DNA of 64,000 bases, taken from Catenulispora acidiphila DSM 44928 (lineage in GTDB: Bacteria; Actinomycetota; Actinomycetes; Streptomycetales; Catenulisporaceae). Shown here one piece after another: positions 8,735 to 16,978 of the stretch. The stretch covers positions 5,084,001 through 5,148,000 of the forward strand of contig NC_013131.1 of assembly GCF_000024025.1 (NCBI RefSeq), given 5' to 3'. Under the pieces are notes generated by a model. The model was not told the DNA's origin, ran no database searches, and worked only from the letters and a program-made list of their open reading frames with translations. Within the stretch, counting starts at the first letter, position 1. Every line of letters starts with the position of its first letter. Both the position numbers and the translations under genes were made by a program.

Positions 8735-8830
8735 ATGCTCGTCCTGTCGTTCCCGGGAGGCTGCGAGGGCGCCGTGCGGGCGCCCGAGCAGCTGCCCCGC
8801 CGTCCCGGCACCCCGGTGGAGCCCAGATGA
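8735..8830 (+). CDS. 31-residue ORF translationally coupled to methyltransferase
   Basis: Below usual gene-calling length, but well formed: AAGGAG at 8722-8727, eight bases before the ATG, and a TGA that overlaps the methyltransferase start as ATGA at 8827-8830. The product begins MLVLSFPGGCEGAVRAPEQ and continues with LPRRPGTPVEPR; it has one Cys (residue 10) in a GGCEG context and is Pro/Arg-rich at its C terminus. It could be a leader for translational coupling, a small functional protein, or a precursor peptide. There is no leader/core pattern I can match to a known RiPP class. Confidence 0.45.
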   Translation: MLVLSFPGGCEGAVRAPEQLPRRPGTPVEPR

Positions 8831-9498
8831 CAGCCGACGCCACCCTGAGCGACTGCCACGGCGGCTTCGAGGACCGCTCCGGGCAGTTCGACCTGCTCGG
8901 CCGCTCCTGGACGCTGCTGCCCGGCGTGTTCGCCCCGGTCCACACCACCTCCACCGCGCTGTTCTCCAGCTGGCTGCCGTTCCCGCCCGGCGGGGCGTTC
9001 CTGGAGATCGGCTCCGGCGCCGGGGTCACCGCGGTGACCGCCGCGCTCGCCGGCTGCGCGCACGTCACCGCCGTGGACATCTCCCCGGCGGCGGTGGCGA
9101 ACACCGCGGCGAACGCCCGGCGGCACGGCGTGGCCGACCGTGTGCGGGTCCTGAACAGCGACCTGTTCGAGGCGCTGGACACCGGCGAGCGCTACGACGC
9201 GATCTACTGGAATTCCAACGTGATCGACGCCCCTCCGGAGTTCGAGTACCTGGAGGAGCTGCGCTGGGCGTTCTTCGACCGCGGCTACGCCACCCACCAC
9301 AGGTTTCTGACTCAGGGCCCTGATCTGCTCCGTCCCGGCGGCCGCATGTTCCTGGGCTTCAACACGCTGGGCAACAAGGAACGGCTGCGCGTCATGGCCG
9401 ACGAGCTCGGGCTGGAGCTGGCCACGTTCCGCCGCCGGCCCGGCGTGCTCGGCGGGATCCGGGTCGAGCTGAGCCTGCTGGAGGTGCTGGTCGCCTGA
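8827..9498 (+). CDS. SAM-dependent methyltransferase (PrmC/MTS-type fold)
   Basis: Class I methyltransferase of 223 residues. Motif I is FLEIGSGAGVTAVTAALAG near 61-79, motif II VTAVDISPAAV follows, and the later block YDAIYWNSNVIDAPPEFEYL occupies the place where PrmC-like enzymes carry N-P-P-Y; here it reads WNSNV, so the Gln/purine-amine specificity of PrmC or RlmJ-type enzymes cannot be assumed. The N terminus includes LLGRSWTLLPGVFAPVHTTST, a substrate-side cap seen in small-domain MTS proteins. Start overlaps the 31-codon ORF stop. Substrate unknown; a tailoring role in the small locus is inference. Confidence 0.8.
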   Translation: MTADATLSDCHGGFEDRSGQFDLLGRSWTLLPGVFAPVHTTSTALFSSWLPFPPGGAFLEIGSGAGVTAVTAALAGCAHVTAVDISPAAVANTAANARRHGVADRVRVLNSDLFEALDTGERYDAIYWNSNVIDAPPEFEYLEELRWAFFDRGYATHHRFLTQGPDLLRPGGRMFLGFNTLGNKERLRVMADELGLELATFRRRPGVLGGIRVELSLLEVLVA

Positions 9499-9500
9499 GG

Positions 9501-9525
9501 GCGCCGGGCTTTTCTAGCCCGGCGC
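9501..9525. terminator. Bidirectional terminator between convergent genes
   Basis: GCGCCGGGC at 9501-9509 pairs with GCCCGGCGC at 9517-9525 around TTTTCTA. It begins two bases after the methyltransferase stop and overlaps the stop codon of the leftward LuxR-type gene. Confidence 0.7.
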
Positions 9526-11556
9526 GCCGGAAGCCAGCACGAACCGCGCGATCTCCACGCGCGACCCGATGCCCAGCTTGCGGAAGATGTTCCGCAGGTG
9601 GAACTTCACCGTCTCCGGGGAGCAGCGGATCCGCTTGGCGATCTGCTGGTTGGTCAAGCCCTGCACGACCAGCCGCGCCACGGTCTGCTCGCGGCGGCTG
9701 AGGACCGACCACTCCTCGGCCGTCGCGCGGTCCTGGCCGCTCTGCGGGATGTCGGCAGCGAGGAGCGCGACGGCGGTGAGGGCTGCATCGGCGGGGGTCG
9801 GTTCGGTGGCGGTCGGCGCGTTGTCGGCGCCCGGCTCGGCGCCCCGGTCGGCGCCGGTCGCCGGCAGTTCTGACAGCGCTGGCAGCGCCGACAGCGCCGG
9901 CGTGAACCGCGGGTCCACCCGCTCGTTCAGCTCCGCCCACAGCGACATGTACTTCTCCCACCGGGCGGTGTCGCCGTGCCCGAGCGCGACGCCGGCCAGG
10001 TTGCGGTAGCCGGCGGCCTCGATCTCCCGCCACCCCGAGCCCAGACCGAGTTCGACAGCGCGCTGATAGCGGTCACCGGCCTCGTCCAGCCGGTTCGCGG
10101 CGAAGGCCGCCATGCCCAGATTCAGCGACATGGCGGCTTGGGCGCGCAGGTTCTGCTCACGCTGCGCGGCGGCCATCCCGATGTCCGCCATGCGCGTCCA
10201 CTCCCGCAGACGGCGCCGCTGGTGGTAGTAGCCGCGCAGGGCGTCCGGGACGGTCCAGCACACCGCCGGGTCGCCGAAGCGCCGGTGGTGGCGGACGAGC
10301 GCCAGCAGGTTGTGGCGCTCGGCGTCCAGCCAGGCCAGCGCCGCCTCGCGGTGCGCCGGGGCGATCTCCTGGGAACCGGTGCCGATCGCGGAGTTGCCGG
10401 AGGTCGTCGCCGAGGTGCCGTCGCAGGGTTCTGTTTCGCTCGCGGGCAGCCGCACCATGCACGGGTTCACCAGATCCGCGGCGGCCCGCAACCGCGACAG
10501 GACCCAGCGCAGATGCCCGGCTTCGGCAGCGCGCGCCGTCTCGGGGTCGTCGTCCGCGGCGAGCCGGTCGGCGGCGAACAGCCGGGCCAGCGAGTGCAGG
10601 CTGTAGCGGCCGGACTCGGACTCCGGGCGGACCACGCTGCGGTCGGCCATCCGGTCCAGCGCCTCCTGCGCCTCCTCCCGGCTGATCCCGGCGACCTGCG
10701 CCGCCGCCTCGGTGCAGAAGTCGAAGCCACGCAACAGCGCCAGCCGCCGGAACACCTTGCGGTCCCCGGGTTCCAGGGCGTCGTAGGAGGAGGTCAGCAC
10801 ACCGTGTACGGTGATGTCGCCGGCGGTCAGCCGTTTGAGCCGGCGGCGCTCGTCGCGCAGCTGGTCGCAGAGGTCGTCCACGGTCATCTGCGGCCGGGAC
10901 AGCAGCCGCGCGGCGGCGATGCGGATCGCCAGCGGCAGGTGTCCGCACAGCGCCAGCAGGCCGTCCACGTCCTCCGTGCCGGTCCAGCGCGCGCCGAGCA
11001 CCCGGGCCAGCATCGCGGCGGCCTCGGCGTCCGGCATCGGCCCGAGCCGCAGCGGCAGCGCGCCGGCCAGCCCGCCGAGCCAGTTGCGGCTGGTGACGAT
11101 GGCCAGCGCGTCCGGGCCGGTCGGCAGCAGCGGCCGCACCTGCGCCTCGTCGGCGGCGTCGTCCAGGACCACCAGCGCGCGCTGCCCGGCCAGCGCGGTG
11201 CGGAACATGCCGACCAGCTCGTCCCGGTCCTCCGGCAGCGGACCGGCGGCGCCCAGGGCGCGCAGGAAGCGGCGCAGGACGTCCGGTACCGGGGTCGGGG
11301 AGCCGGTGTAGCCGCCGAGATCGGCGTACAGGTGCGCGTCGGGGAAGGAGTCGCCGGCCAGCCGTGCGGCGCGGACCGCCAGCGCCGTCTTGCCGGTACC
11401 GCCGGAGCCGGTCACCACGAACAGCGCGGCGGTGTGCGCCGGGAAGGTAGCGGGGTCGGTCAGCGCGGCCAGCTCGCCGAGCCGGCCGGTGAAGTCGGTG
11501 GTGTCCGGTGGCAACAACCGGGCGCGCGTCGGCGCCCAGTCGAGAGCTTCCCGCAT
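9514..11556 (-). CDS. NB-ARC ATPase regulator with C-terminal LuxR-type HTH
   Basis: A 680-residue STAND regulator. From the ATG at 11556 (a GTG at 11586 would add ten residues) the order is NB-ARC ATPase with P-loop GSGGTGKT at 50-57 and ALVVLDDAADEAQ as Walker B, a winged-helix and TPR-like middle (including AQAAMSLNLGMAAFAANRLDEA), then a GerE/LuxR HTH at the end (LSRREQTVARLVVQGLTNQQIAKRI, TVKFHLRNIFRKLGI). It lacks the SARP DNA-binding front that its NB-ARC homologue at 2877-5951 has; the two share a similar ATPase opening (HLYADLGGYTG versus QLYADLRGTGA). It is convergent with the methyltransferase and together with the SARP gene brackets the isochorismatase/SDR locus, so it is a candidate regulator of it. 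Confidence 0.9.
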   Translation of the reverse strand: MREALDWAPTRARLLPPDTTDFTGRLGELAALTDPATFPAHTAALFVVTGSGGTGKTALAVRAARLAGDSFPDAHLYADLGGYTGSPTPVPDVLRRFLRALGAAGPLPEDRDELVGMFRTALAGQRALVVLDDAADEAQVRPLLPTGPDALAIVTSRNWLGGLAGALPLRLGPMPDAEAAAMLARVLGARWTGTEDVDGLLALCGHLPLAIRIAAARLLSRPQMTVDDLCDQLRDERRRLKRLTAGDITVHGVLTSSYDALEPGDRKVFRRLALLRGFDFCTEAAAQVAGISREEAQEALDRMADRSVVRPESESGRYSLHSLARLFAADRLAADDDPETARAAEAGHLRWVLSRLRAAADLVNPCMVRLPASETEPCDGTSATTSGNSAIGTGSQEIAPAHREAALAWLDAERHNLLALVRHHRRFGDPAVCWTVPDALRGYYHQRRRLREWTRMADIGMAAAQREQNLRAQAAMSLNLGMAAFAANRLDEAGDRYQRAVELGLGSGWREIEAAGYRNLAGVALGHGDTARWEKYMSLWAELNERVDPRFTPALSALPALSELPATGADRGAEPGADNAPTATEPTPADAALTAVALLAADIPQSGQDRATAEEWSVLSRREQTVARLVVQGLTNQQIAKRIRCSPETVKFHLRNIFRKLGIGSRVEIARFVLASGAPG

Positions 11557-11722
11557 GGGCCCCCCAGGCAAGAGGTCTGATTTCACCTCGTTGTGCCGAG
11601 GCGTGCGTCGTCCGAATCAATGTTCAGATCTTGTGAAGAGTATCGCACACAGCGTGATCTTTGACTACTGAGGATGACCTGAGAATCGCGCACAGTGTCC
11701 GGATCGGGCCTGGCAGGAGGTG

Positions 11723-12268
11723 TCAACCGATCATGAACGTGGCGGGAATCACTTTCTTCGAACCCTCATCCGGTCCCACATTGCGGTTCCCGATCCCGCC
11801 GGGCACGGCCGGCTTGGAGAACGTCGCGCCGAGCGTCGCAAGGAACTTGCGTCCCGGCGCCCAGCCCTCGACGACGTGCGCACTGACCTGCACGAAGTCC
11901 TGCTCGGCGGCGGCGGCCGACAAGGCCTGCGCCACAGTCCGCCCGATCCCGAGCCGCCGGAACTCGGGGCGGATCAGGAATGTGCCGATCCCGACCGAGG
12001 CGCTGTGCGGGTAGCGGCGCAGCGCGTCCACGAAGCCGACGATCTCCCGGTCGGCCTCGATCACCAGCAGCACCTTGTCGTCGAACTCGTGGCCCTCCGG
12101 CAGCGAGTAGTAGGCGCTCTGCACGTCGCCGGGCGCCGAGGGCTGGCCGGTGGCGGCGACGAACCAGTCGTCGGAGGCGGCGAAGACGGCCAGCACCGCC
12201 TGCTCGTCGGCGGGCTCCAGATCACGGACGACGACCGGGTGGCCGTCCACGGAGAGATCGATGCGCAT
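11723..12268 (-). CDS. GNAT-family N-acetyltransferase
   Basis: Acetyl-CoA-dependent acetyltransferase of 181 residues from the ATG at 12268 (MRIDLSVDGHPVVVRDLEPAD); the frame continues 12 codons upstream but that part is unlike a GNAT start. The core strand and acetyl-CoA loop are GIGTFLIRPEFRRLGIGRTVAQAL, with the R/Q-x-x-G-x-G/A signature as RRLGIG. The C terminus ends in a segment with FSKPAVPGGIGNRNVG that is not typical. Acceptor unknown. It is divergent from the leader ORF and EF-G paralogue. Confidence 0.82.
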   Translation of the reverse strand: MRIDLSVDGHPVVVRDLEPADEQAVLAVFAASDDWFVAATGQPSAPGDVQSAYYSLPEGHEFDDKVLLVIEADREIVGFVDALRRYPHSASVGIGTFLIRPEFRRLGIGRTVAQALSAAAAEQDFVQVSAHVVEGWAPGRKFLATLGATFSKPAVPGGIGNRNVGPDEGSKKVIPATFMIG

Positions 12269-12319
12269 GGCGTCAGTCAAGCACTTGGCGCAGGGTGCGG
12301 TCATCCGGGCGGCCGGAGG

Positions 12320-12355
12320 TGGGGGTGGTGGGCGGTGGGTGGCAGGTGGCGGGGG
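12320..12355 (+). other. G-rich tract with quadruplex-forming pattern
   Basis: Four runs of three or more G (GGGGG, GGG, GGG, GGGGG) separated by 4, 4 and 11 bases lie in the short divergent region between the acetyltransferase start and the leader ORF. Could fold as a G-quadruplex on the plus strand; in so G-rich a genome chance is a fair explanation. Confidence 0.3.
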
Positions 12356-12475
12356 CGAGTGGCGGAAACCAGTTTCGCCGCCGCGGGTGATCGGCTAGCC
12401 TGGCGCCCATCACGTCCGCACTCTGCGCAATCTGCCGGTGCGGACCATCGCAGGCTTCGAAGACGGGGAGGGATC

Positions 12476-12574
12476 ATGGCACGCGGCACCAGTGCGCTCG
12501 TGACGTCCCGGCACCGCTTCGAGGTGATCCTGGTGTCTTCGCCGGCTCGGCGCCGGCTGCGCGGCCTGCGCTGA
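12476..12574 (+). CDS. 32-residue leader peptide upstream of EF-G paralogue
   Basis: Starts at ATG 12476 behind GGGGAGGGA at 12465-12473, one of the best ribosome sites in the window. The peptide begins MARGTSALVTSRHRFEVILV and ends in an Arg-rich stretch (RRRLRGLR). Its stop is 26 bases before a 6-bp perfect hairpin and 140 bases before the EF-G paralogue. Actinobacterial genes for ribosome-linked resistance are often preceded by such short uORFs that sense stalled translation; a regulatory leader is therefore the favoured reading. No sequence family recognised. Confidence 0.55.
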   Translation: MARGTSALVTSRHRFEVILVSSPARRRLRGLR

Positions 12575-12600
12575 GACACCTCTCGGGACTTCTCTCTCCG

Positions 12601-12645
12601 CCCCAGGAATCTGGGGTCTGATACGCCTGCGCCGGATTCCGGTGC
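12601..12645 (+). promoter_or_regulatory. Tandem hairpins between leader ORF and EF-G paralogue (candidate attenuator)
   Basis: First hairpin: CCCCAG (12601-12606), loop GAAT, CTGGGG (12611-12616), perfect. Second: GCGCCGG (12629-12635), loop ATT, CCGGTGC (12639-12645), one G-T pair. No U tract follows, so Rho-dependent or translational control is as likely as intrinsic termination. Confidence 0.45.
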
Positions 12646-12714
12646 CGCGTCGTTCCCGGGTATCGCGCTGTTCTGATTCACCGATGTACAGCGAGTGCGA
12701 AGGATTGATCCATC

Positions 12715-14748
12715 ATGCGTGCCGAATCGACCCGCAATTCCCTGTCCCTGGTCCGGAATCTGGGCATCCTGGCCCATGTGGACGCCGGCAAGACCACCGT
12801 CACCGAGCGCGTGCTGTTCCTGACCGGCGCCGTGCACAAGCGCGGCGAGGTGCACGAGGGCACCACCGTCACCGACTTCGACTCCCAGGAGCGCGACCGC
12901 GGCATCACGATCTTCGCCGCCGCCGTCAGCTGCGACTGGGACGGACACCGGCTGAACCTCATCGACACCCCCGGGCACGTCGACTTCTCCGCCGAGGTCG
13001 AGCGCTCCCTGCGGGTGCTCGACGGCGCGGTCGCGGTATTCGACGCGGTCGCCGGCGTGGAGCCGCAGAGCGAATCGGTGTGGCGGCTGGCCGACGGCTA
13101 CGGCGTGCCCCGGATCGCGTTCGTCAACAAGATGGACCGGACCGGCGCCGACCTGGACGCCGCGGTCGCCTCCATCCGGGAGCGGCTGCATCCGGTTCCG
13201 CTGGCGGTGCAGATGCCGATCGGGAGTGAGGGCGAGTTCAGCGGCGTCGTCGATCTGGTCGGTATGCGGGCTCTGACATGGGCAGACGGCTCCATGGTCG
13301 AGGGCGCGGTTCCTGACGCGCTGGTCGAGGAGGCCGTGCGGCGTCGGCGGGTTCTTGAGGAGGCTGTGGCTGAGCGGAGTGCGGCGGCGCTGGAGGAGTT
13401 CGTCGAGGCTTCGCAGCTCTCTGCGACGGCGTTGGCGGCGGCTCTTCGGGAGCTGACGCTGTCCGGCGAGGTCGTCGTGGTGCTGTGTGGTGCGGCGTAC
13501 AAGGATCGGGGTGTCGAGCCGCTGCTGGACGCTGTGGTGGCTTATCTGCCTTCGCCGGTGGATCAGGCTTCTGATCAGCCTGATCAGCCTGATCACCGTT
13601 CGCCGGATCAGCCGTTGGCGGCGCTGGTGTTCAAGGTGCAGTCGACCGGTACCGGACGGCTGACGTTCGTCCGCGTCTACTCCGGCACGCTGCGCAAGGG
13701 CGATGCGGTGCTGGACGTCGGCGCCGGACGGACCGGGCGCGTCGGGCGCATCCTGCGGGTGCAGGCCGACCGGCACACCGAGGTCGAGCAGGCGGTGGCG
13801 GGCGACATCGTCGCGCTGGTCGGACCGAAGCACGCCGTGACCGGGGCGACCCTGGCCGCGCCGGGCTCGCCGGTCCTGCTGGAGGACTCCGGCCCGGCGG
13901 CGTCCGAACCGGTGGTGTCGGTCGCGGTCGAAGCCGAGCGCAACGCCGACACCGGCCGCCTGGCCGCGGCCCTGGCGCGCGCGGTCGAGGAGGACCCGTC
14001 GCTGGCGGTGCGCACCGACGGCGAGACCGGGCAGACGCTGCTGTCCGGGCTCGGCGAGCTGCACCTGGAGGTGGCGGTGGAGAAGATCCGACGAGAGAGG
14101 GGGATCGCAGTGAGCGTGGGACGTCCGCAGGTAGCCCTGCGCGAGGCAGTGGCCTCCGGCGTGTCCGGCTTCGTATACCGGCACGTCAAACAGGACGGCG
14201 GCTCCGGCCAATGGGCCCACGTGGTCCTCGACGTCCGCCCCCTGACCGGCACCCTCGGCGACACCGGCTTCACCTTCGAATCCCACGTCACCGGCGGCCG
14301 CGTCCCCCGCGAGTACATCCGCGCGGTCGAAGCCGGCTGCCGCGACGCCCTCGCGGCCGGACCCCTCGCCGGCCACCCGGTGACCGGCCTGCACGTAACC
14401 CTGGTCGACGGCGCAACGCACGTGAAGGACTCCTCCGAGCTCGCCTTCCGCGCAGCCGGCGCCCAAGGCCTGCGAGCAGCCCTCCGAGCGAGCACCCTCG
14501 CCCTGCTGGAACCGGTCGCGGAACTGACCGTCACAGCACCGGAGGACACCGTCGGCGCAGTCCTCGGCGACCTCGCGGCCCGCCGCGGCCGCGTCACGGA
14601 CACCACGAGCCGCAGCACCGCGGCAGTGGTGACCGCCACGGTCCCGCTGGCCGAGGTCTTCGGCTACGCGACCCGGCTGCGAAGCCGAACGCAAGGCCGC
14701 GGAGCCTTCACGATGCGCGCGGCAGGCTATGTGGCGGTGACCGGCTAG
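12715..14748 (+). CDS. Elongation factor G paralogue / TetM-OtrA-superfamily translational GTPase
   Basis: Ribosome-acting GTPase of 677 residues. G-motifs: HVDAGKT at 21-27, DTPGH at 84-88, NKMD at 138-141. The stretch [30 protein letters not shown] and [11 protein letters not shown] is EF-G-like rather than TetM-like, yet the protein is shorter than housekeeping EF-G and diverged in domains II-V (domain IV with [13 protein letters not shown], domain V ending [20 protein letters not shown] is intact). A DQ/PDQ-rich linker from about 13561 to 13611 is lineage-specific. Start ATG 12715 has GAAGGA upstream. Such paralogues can give drug tolerance (fusidic acid or ribosome protection) or serve as stress EF-Gs; the leader ORF in front fits inducible expression. 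Which role applies is not shown. Confidence 0.88.
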   Translation: MRAESTRNSLSLVRNLGILAHVDAGKTTVTERVLFLTGAVHKRGEVHEGTTVTDFDSQERDRGITIFAAAVSCDWDGHRLNLIDTPGHVDFSAEVERSLRVLDGAVAVFDAVAGVEPQSESVWRLADGYGVPRIAFVNKMDRTGADLDAAVASIRERLHPVPLAVQMPIGSEGEFSGVVDLVGMRALTWADGSMVEGAVPDALVEEAVRRRRVLEEAVAERSAAALEEFVEASQLSATALAAALRELTLSGEVVVVLCGAAYKDRGVEPLLDAVVAYLPSPVDQASDQPDQPDHRSPDQPLAALVFKVQSTGTGRLTFVRVYSGTLRKGDAVLDVGAGRTGRVGRILRVQADRHTEVEQAVAGDIVALVGPKHAVTGATLAAPGSPVLLEDSGPAASEPVVSVAVEAERNADTGRLAAALARAVEEDPSLAVRTDGETGQTLLSGLGELHLEVAVEKIRRERGIAVSVGRPQVALREAVASGVSGFVYRHVKQDGGSGQWAHVVLDVRPLTGTLGDTGFTFESHVTGGRVPREYIRAVEAGCRDALAAGPLAGHPVTGLHVTLVDGATHVKDSSELAFRAAGAQGLRAALRASTLALLEPVAELTVTAPEDTVGAVLGDLAARRGRVTDTTSRSTAAVVTATVPLAEVFGYATRLRSRTQGRGAFTMRAAGYVAVTG

Positions 14749-14758
14749 CGGAGGCGAG

Positions 14759-14796
14759 ACTCGGCCGGTCCGTTCTTCGGGACGGGCCGGCTGAGT
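14759..14796 (+). terminator. Terminator of the EF-G paralogue
   Basis: A 15-bp stem with two G-T pairs: 14759-14773 (ACTCGGCCGGTCCGT) with 14782-14796 (ACGGGCCGGCTGAGT), loop of eight bases, 10 bases after the stop codon. Confidence 0.7.
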
Positions 14797-14832
14797 TCGG
14801 TGATACAGATAACAGGCCCCGAGAGAATATAT

Positions 14833-14968
14833 CAAAGGTCTACACAATCACGTTGCGGGACCACCCAATCGGATCGGCGCCGGCAAGCTCCGCGAGATGG
14901 CAAAGGTCTACACGGTCACGCGGCGGAACTACTCGACCGGATCGGCGTCGGCAAGATTCGCGAGCTGG
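14833..14968. repeat. Imperfect tandem direct duplication of 68 bp
   Basis: Unit A 14833-14900 and unit B 14901-14968 both start CAAAGGTCTACAC and share 55 of 68 positions by my count (about 81 percent). Each contains CGGATCGGCG-C/T-CGGCAAG, which would read R-I-G-(A/V)-G-K-(L/I)-R-E in one frame, suggesting the unit derives from the end of a coding sequence. The period is not a multiple of three, so both copies cannot be read in one frame. The remaining intergenic DNA, 14969-15152, shows no gene. Confidence 0.6.
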
Positions 14969-15152
14969 CAGAGCGGTGCCGGGTCGAGTGCGTCTGAAAC
15001 AGCCGTGCCCGCGGCCGGCAAGGCTCGGCTACGGTCACGGAGTGCTGTTCGTGCGAACCGGCTCGGGCTGCTGAGGCTTGGGGCGGAACTTGTCCTCGAA
15101 CATTGCCGGCGGTGCGCGAGCTTGTGCATCCCAATGCCTGACCCGATGGACC

Positions 15153-16862
15153 TCAATCGGTGCGCTGCGACACGTCCCCGGGCTGCTTCGCCGAGGAGAC
15201 CAGCCCTTCCGGTGTCGGTGGCCAGGATGGCGTCGAGGGATGTTGCCGGCCTGCGGGTTGGGCGGCGAAGGTGGTCAGGATGTTGTCTGTCATGCGTGTG
15301 ATCACCTGCTGGGCTGCGGGTGGGGTCGGCGCTAGGTGCAGGCAGTCCCCGTTCAGCACGCACGGCCAGTAGGTCGTGCCCGCGTTGAAGACGCCGGCTT
15401 GCGATGGCGCCACGTAGTACGTCGTCGTGGCCATCTCGGCCGCGCCGCTCTTCGTGCGTAGCGGCATTGCGGCCAGGACGTCTACGTCGCGTGGCGTCGT
15501 CGGATTGTTCACGTCGACTTGGTCGTACTCGCCGCCGATGGTGTTGCGGAGGACCTCGCCGGGTGTCACGCCGGTGCCGGCGAAGATCCAGGACTGGGCG
15601 TGGAGGACGCGGAGTGATCCGGTCGCGCCGAGGTAGCCGTACCCCTCGCCGACCAGAGCGGCCTCGGGTCTGTTCAGCGGTGGGTCGGCCCAGTTCACCG
15701 TGGCCTGCGACGGGTCCTTGGCGGCCACCGGGTCGCCCGCCGCCGTGCGGCGCAGGACCATGCGGCGGTCCGAGCCCAGCGGCGAGCTGGTCAGCCGGAC
15801 CGCGGTGTAGACCGAGTTGGCGCCGAAGAACGCGATGTTCACGCCGGCCTGGCGTGCGGCGAGGGCGCCGTCGTACATGCGCTTGGTCCAGTACTCGGAG
15901 TGGCCGCCGATGATGATGCCGTGGTGCTGCTTCAGCTGTGCGGGGTCGGCATCGGCGTCGACGTCGGTGAAGTAGTCGGTGTCGATGCCGAGCTTTTCGA
16001 TCTCCCGGACGATCGGCAGCTCGTACTGGTACGCCGAGTAGTACCCGCCGTCCTGATACGGACGGTCGAAGCTCAGCTCCGTGCTCGGTGCGGCGGGGAG
16101 GTTGCCGTACGCCGAGTGCCCGCCGAAGGTGTTGTAGGCCTGATACGTCAGCACGCTGGCTTGGTAGCCCAACGGCGCGTCATCGCCGTCGGCCCGAATC
16201 ACCAGCGGAATCGACGACGCCGTCTGTCCCGGCGCCCGCACCACCAGCAGGTAGTACCCGGGGACCCACCGCCCGGTGACGGGGAAGGTCAGCGTCGCCG
16301 CCCACGGCGCCTCGGTCAGCAGACTCGGATCGCTCACCGTGGCGCTCACCTGAGGCCCGAGGCCGAGATTCCGCGACTCCCAGACCAGCCGCCCACCCGC
16401 GCCGCCGTAGTACCCCATCCGGTAGGCGGACAATGAGGCTCCTGACACCCGCTCGGGCGCACTCAGGTACGCGGTGACCGTGTCCCCGCACCGCGCGCTG
16501 GCATGGTTCAGGTAGCCGTTCACCGTCCCGGACACGGTGTGCTTCGCGTCCTGCCACGCCGTCGTCCCGCCGAGCGCGTTCTCCGCACGCAGCCATCCAG
16601 ACGTGAGCTTGCCCGCCGGGCAGTTGTCGCCATCAGGGCTGCTGGTGCTGGAACTGGAACTGGAACTGGTGTCGATGCTGGTAGTGCTGCTGCCGCCACG
16701 AGACACCTCACCGTTCTGCGCCCCGGACACCGCCGCCGCGTGATGACACGACATCAGAGCCATGACACACGCCATGACCGCAATCACAGCCAAACCCGCG
16801 CGTATAACCCGCCCGAAACCCCGGTCCTCCCCGTTTCCGGGCATGCCAAAATAGCCCCGCAT
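15153..16862 (-). CDS. Lipoprotein with N,N-dimethylformamidase beta-subunit-like domain
   Basis: A 569-residue predicted lipoprotein. The N terminus (start ATG 16862) has Arg/Gly residues, a hydrophobic segment AGLAVIAVMACVMALMSC with a lipobox Cys near residue 39, then a Ser/Thr linker. The body matches the domain of the dimethylformamidase large subunit as I remember it: an early beta-rich region (SLSAYRMGYYGGAGGRLVWE), then LTYQAYNTFGGHSAYG, IIIGGHSEYWTKRMYDGALAA, VNIAFFGANSVYTAVR and the late WIFAGTGVTPGEVLRNTIGGEYDQ. In most genomes such proteins are not shown to hydrolyse DMF; no small subunit gene is adjacent. Function outside the membrane is unknown. It is the last gene before the nar operon, transcribed in the same direction but separated by 115 bases, with the start leading away from nar. 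Confidence 0.8.
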   Translation of the reverse strand: MRGYFGMPGNGEDRGFGRVIRAGLAVIAVMACVMALMSCHHAAAVSGAQNGEVSRGGSSTTSIDTSSSSSSSTSSPDGDNCPAGKLTSGWLRAENALGGTTAWQDAKHTVSGTVNGYLNHASARCGDTVTAYLSAPERVSGASLSAYRMGYYGGAGGRLVWESRNLGLGPQVSATVSDPSLLTEAPWAATLTFPVTGRWVPGYYLLVVRAPGQTASSIPLVIRADGDDAPLGYQASVLTYQAYNTFGGHSAYGNLPAAPSTELSFDRPYQDGGYYSAYQYELPIVREIEKLGIDTDYFTDVDADADPAQLKQHHGIIIGGHSEYWTKRMYDGALAARQAGVNIAFFGANSVYTAVRLTSSPLGSDRRMVLRRTAAGDPVAAKDPSQATVNWADPPLNRPEAALVGEGYGYLGATGSLRVLHAQSWIFAGTGVTPGEVLRNTIGGEYDQVDVNNPTTPRDVDVLAAMPLRTKSGAAEMATTTYYVAPSQAGVFNAGTTYWPCVLNGDCLHLAPTPPAAQQVITRMTDNILTTFAAQPAGRQHPSTPSWPPTPEGLVSSAKQPGDVSQRTD

Positions 16863-16978
16863 GTCCCCATGACTCCTTACGCCGTCCTGCTCACCAGGCG
16901 TTCAACGGGGCTGCTGAGGGCCCCTGTAAAAACACCAGAGTGAGCGACGGGCTCAGGAGGTTGCCGTGCTGGAGCCAG

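Noticed and set aside
12301-14847. 848-codon minus-strand frame across the EF-G paralogue
   Set aside because: Antisense of a gene with complete G-motifs; composition is abnormal.
15153-16862. Genuine dimethylformamidase
   Set aside because: Only the large-subunit-like domain is present with a lipoprotein signal and no small-subunit gene, so I kept the call at domain level.
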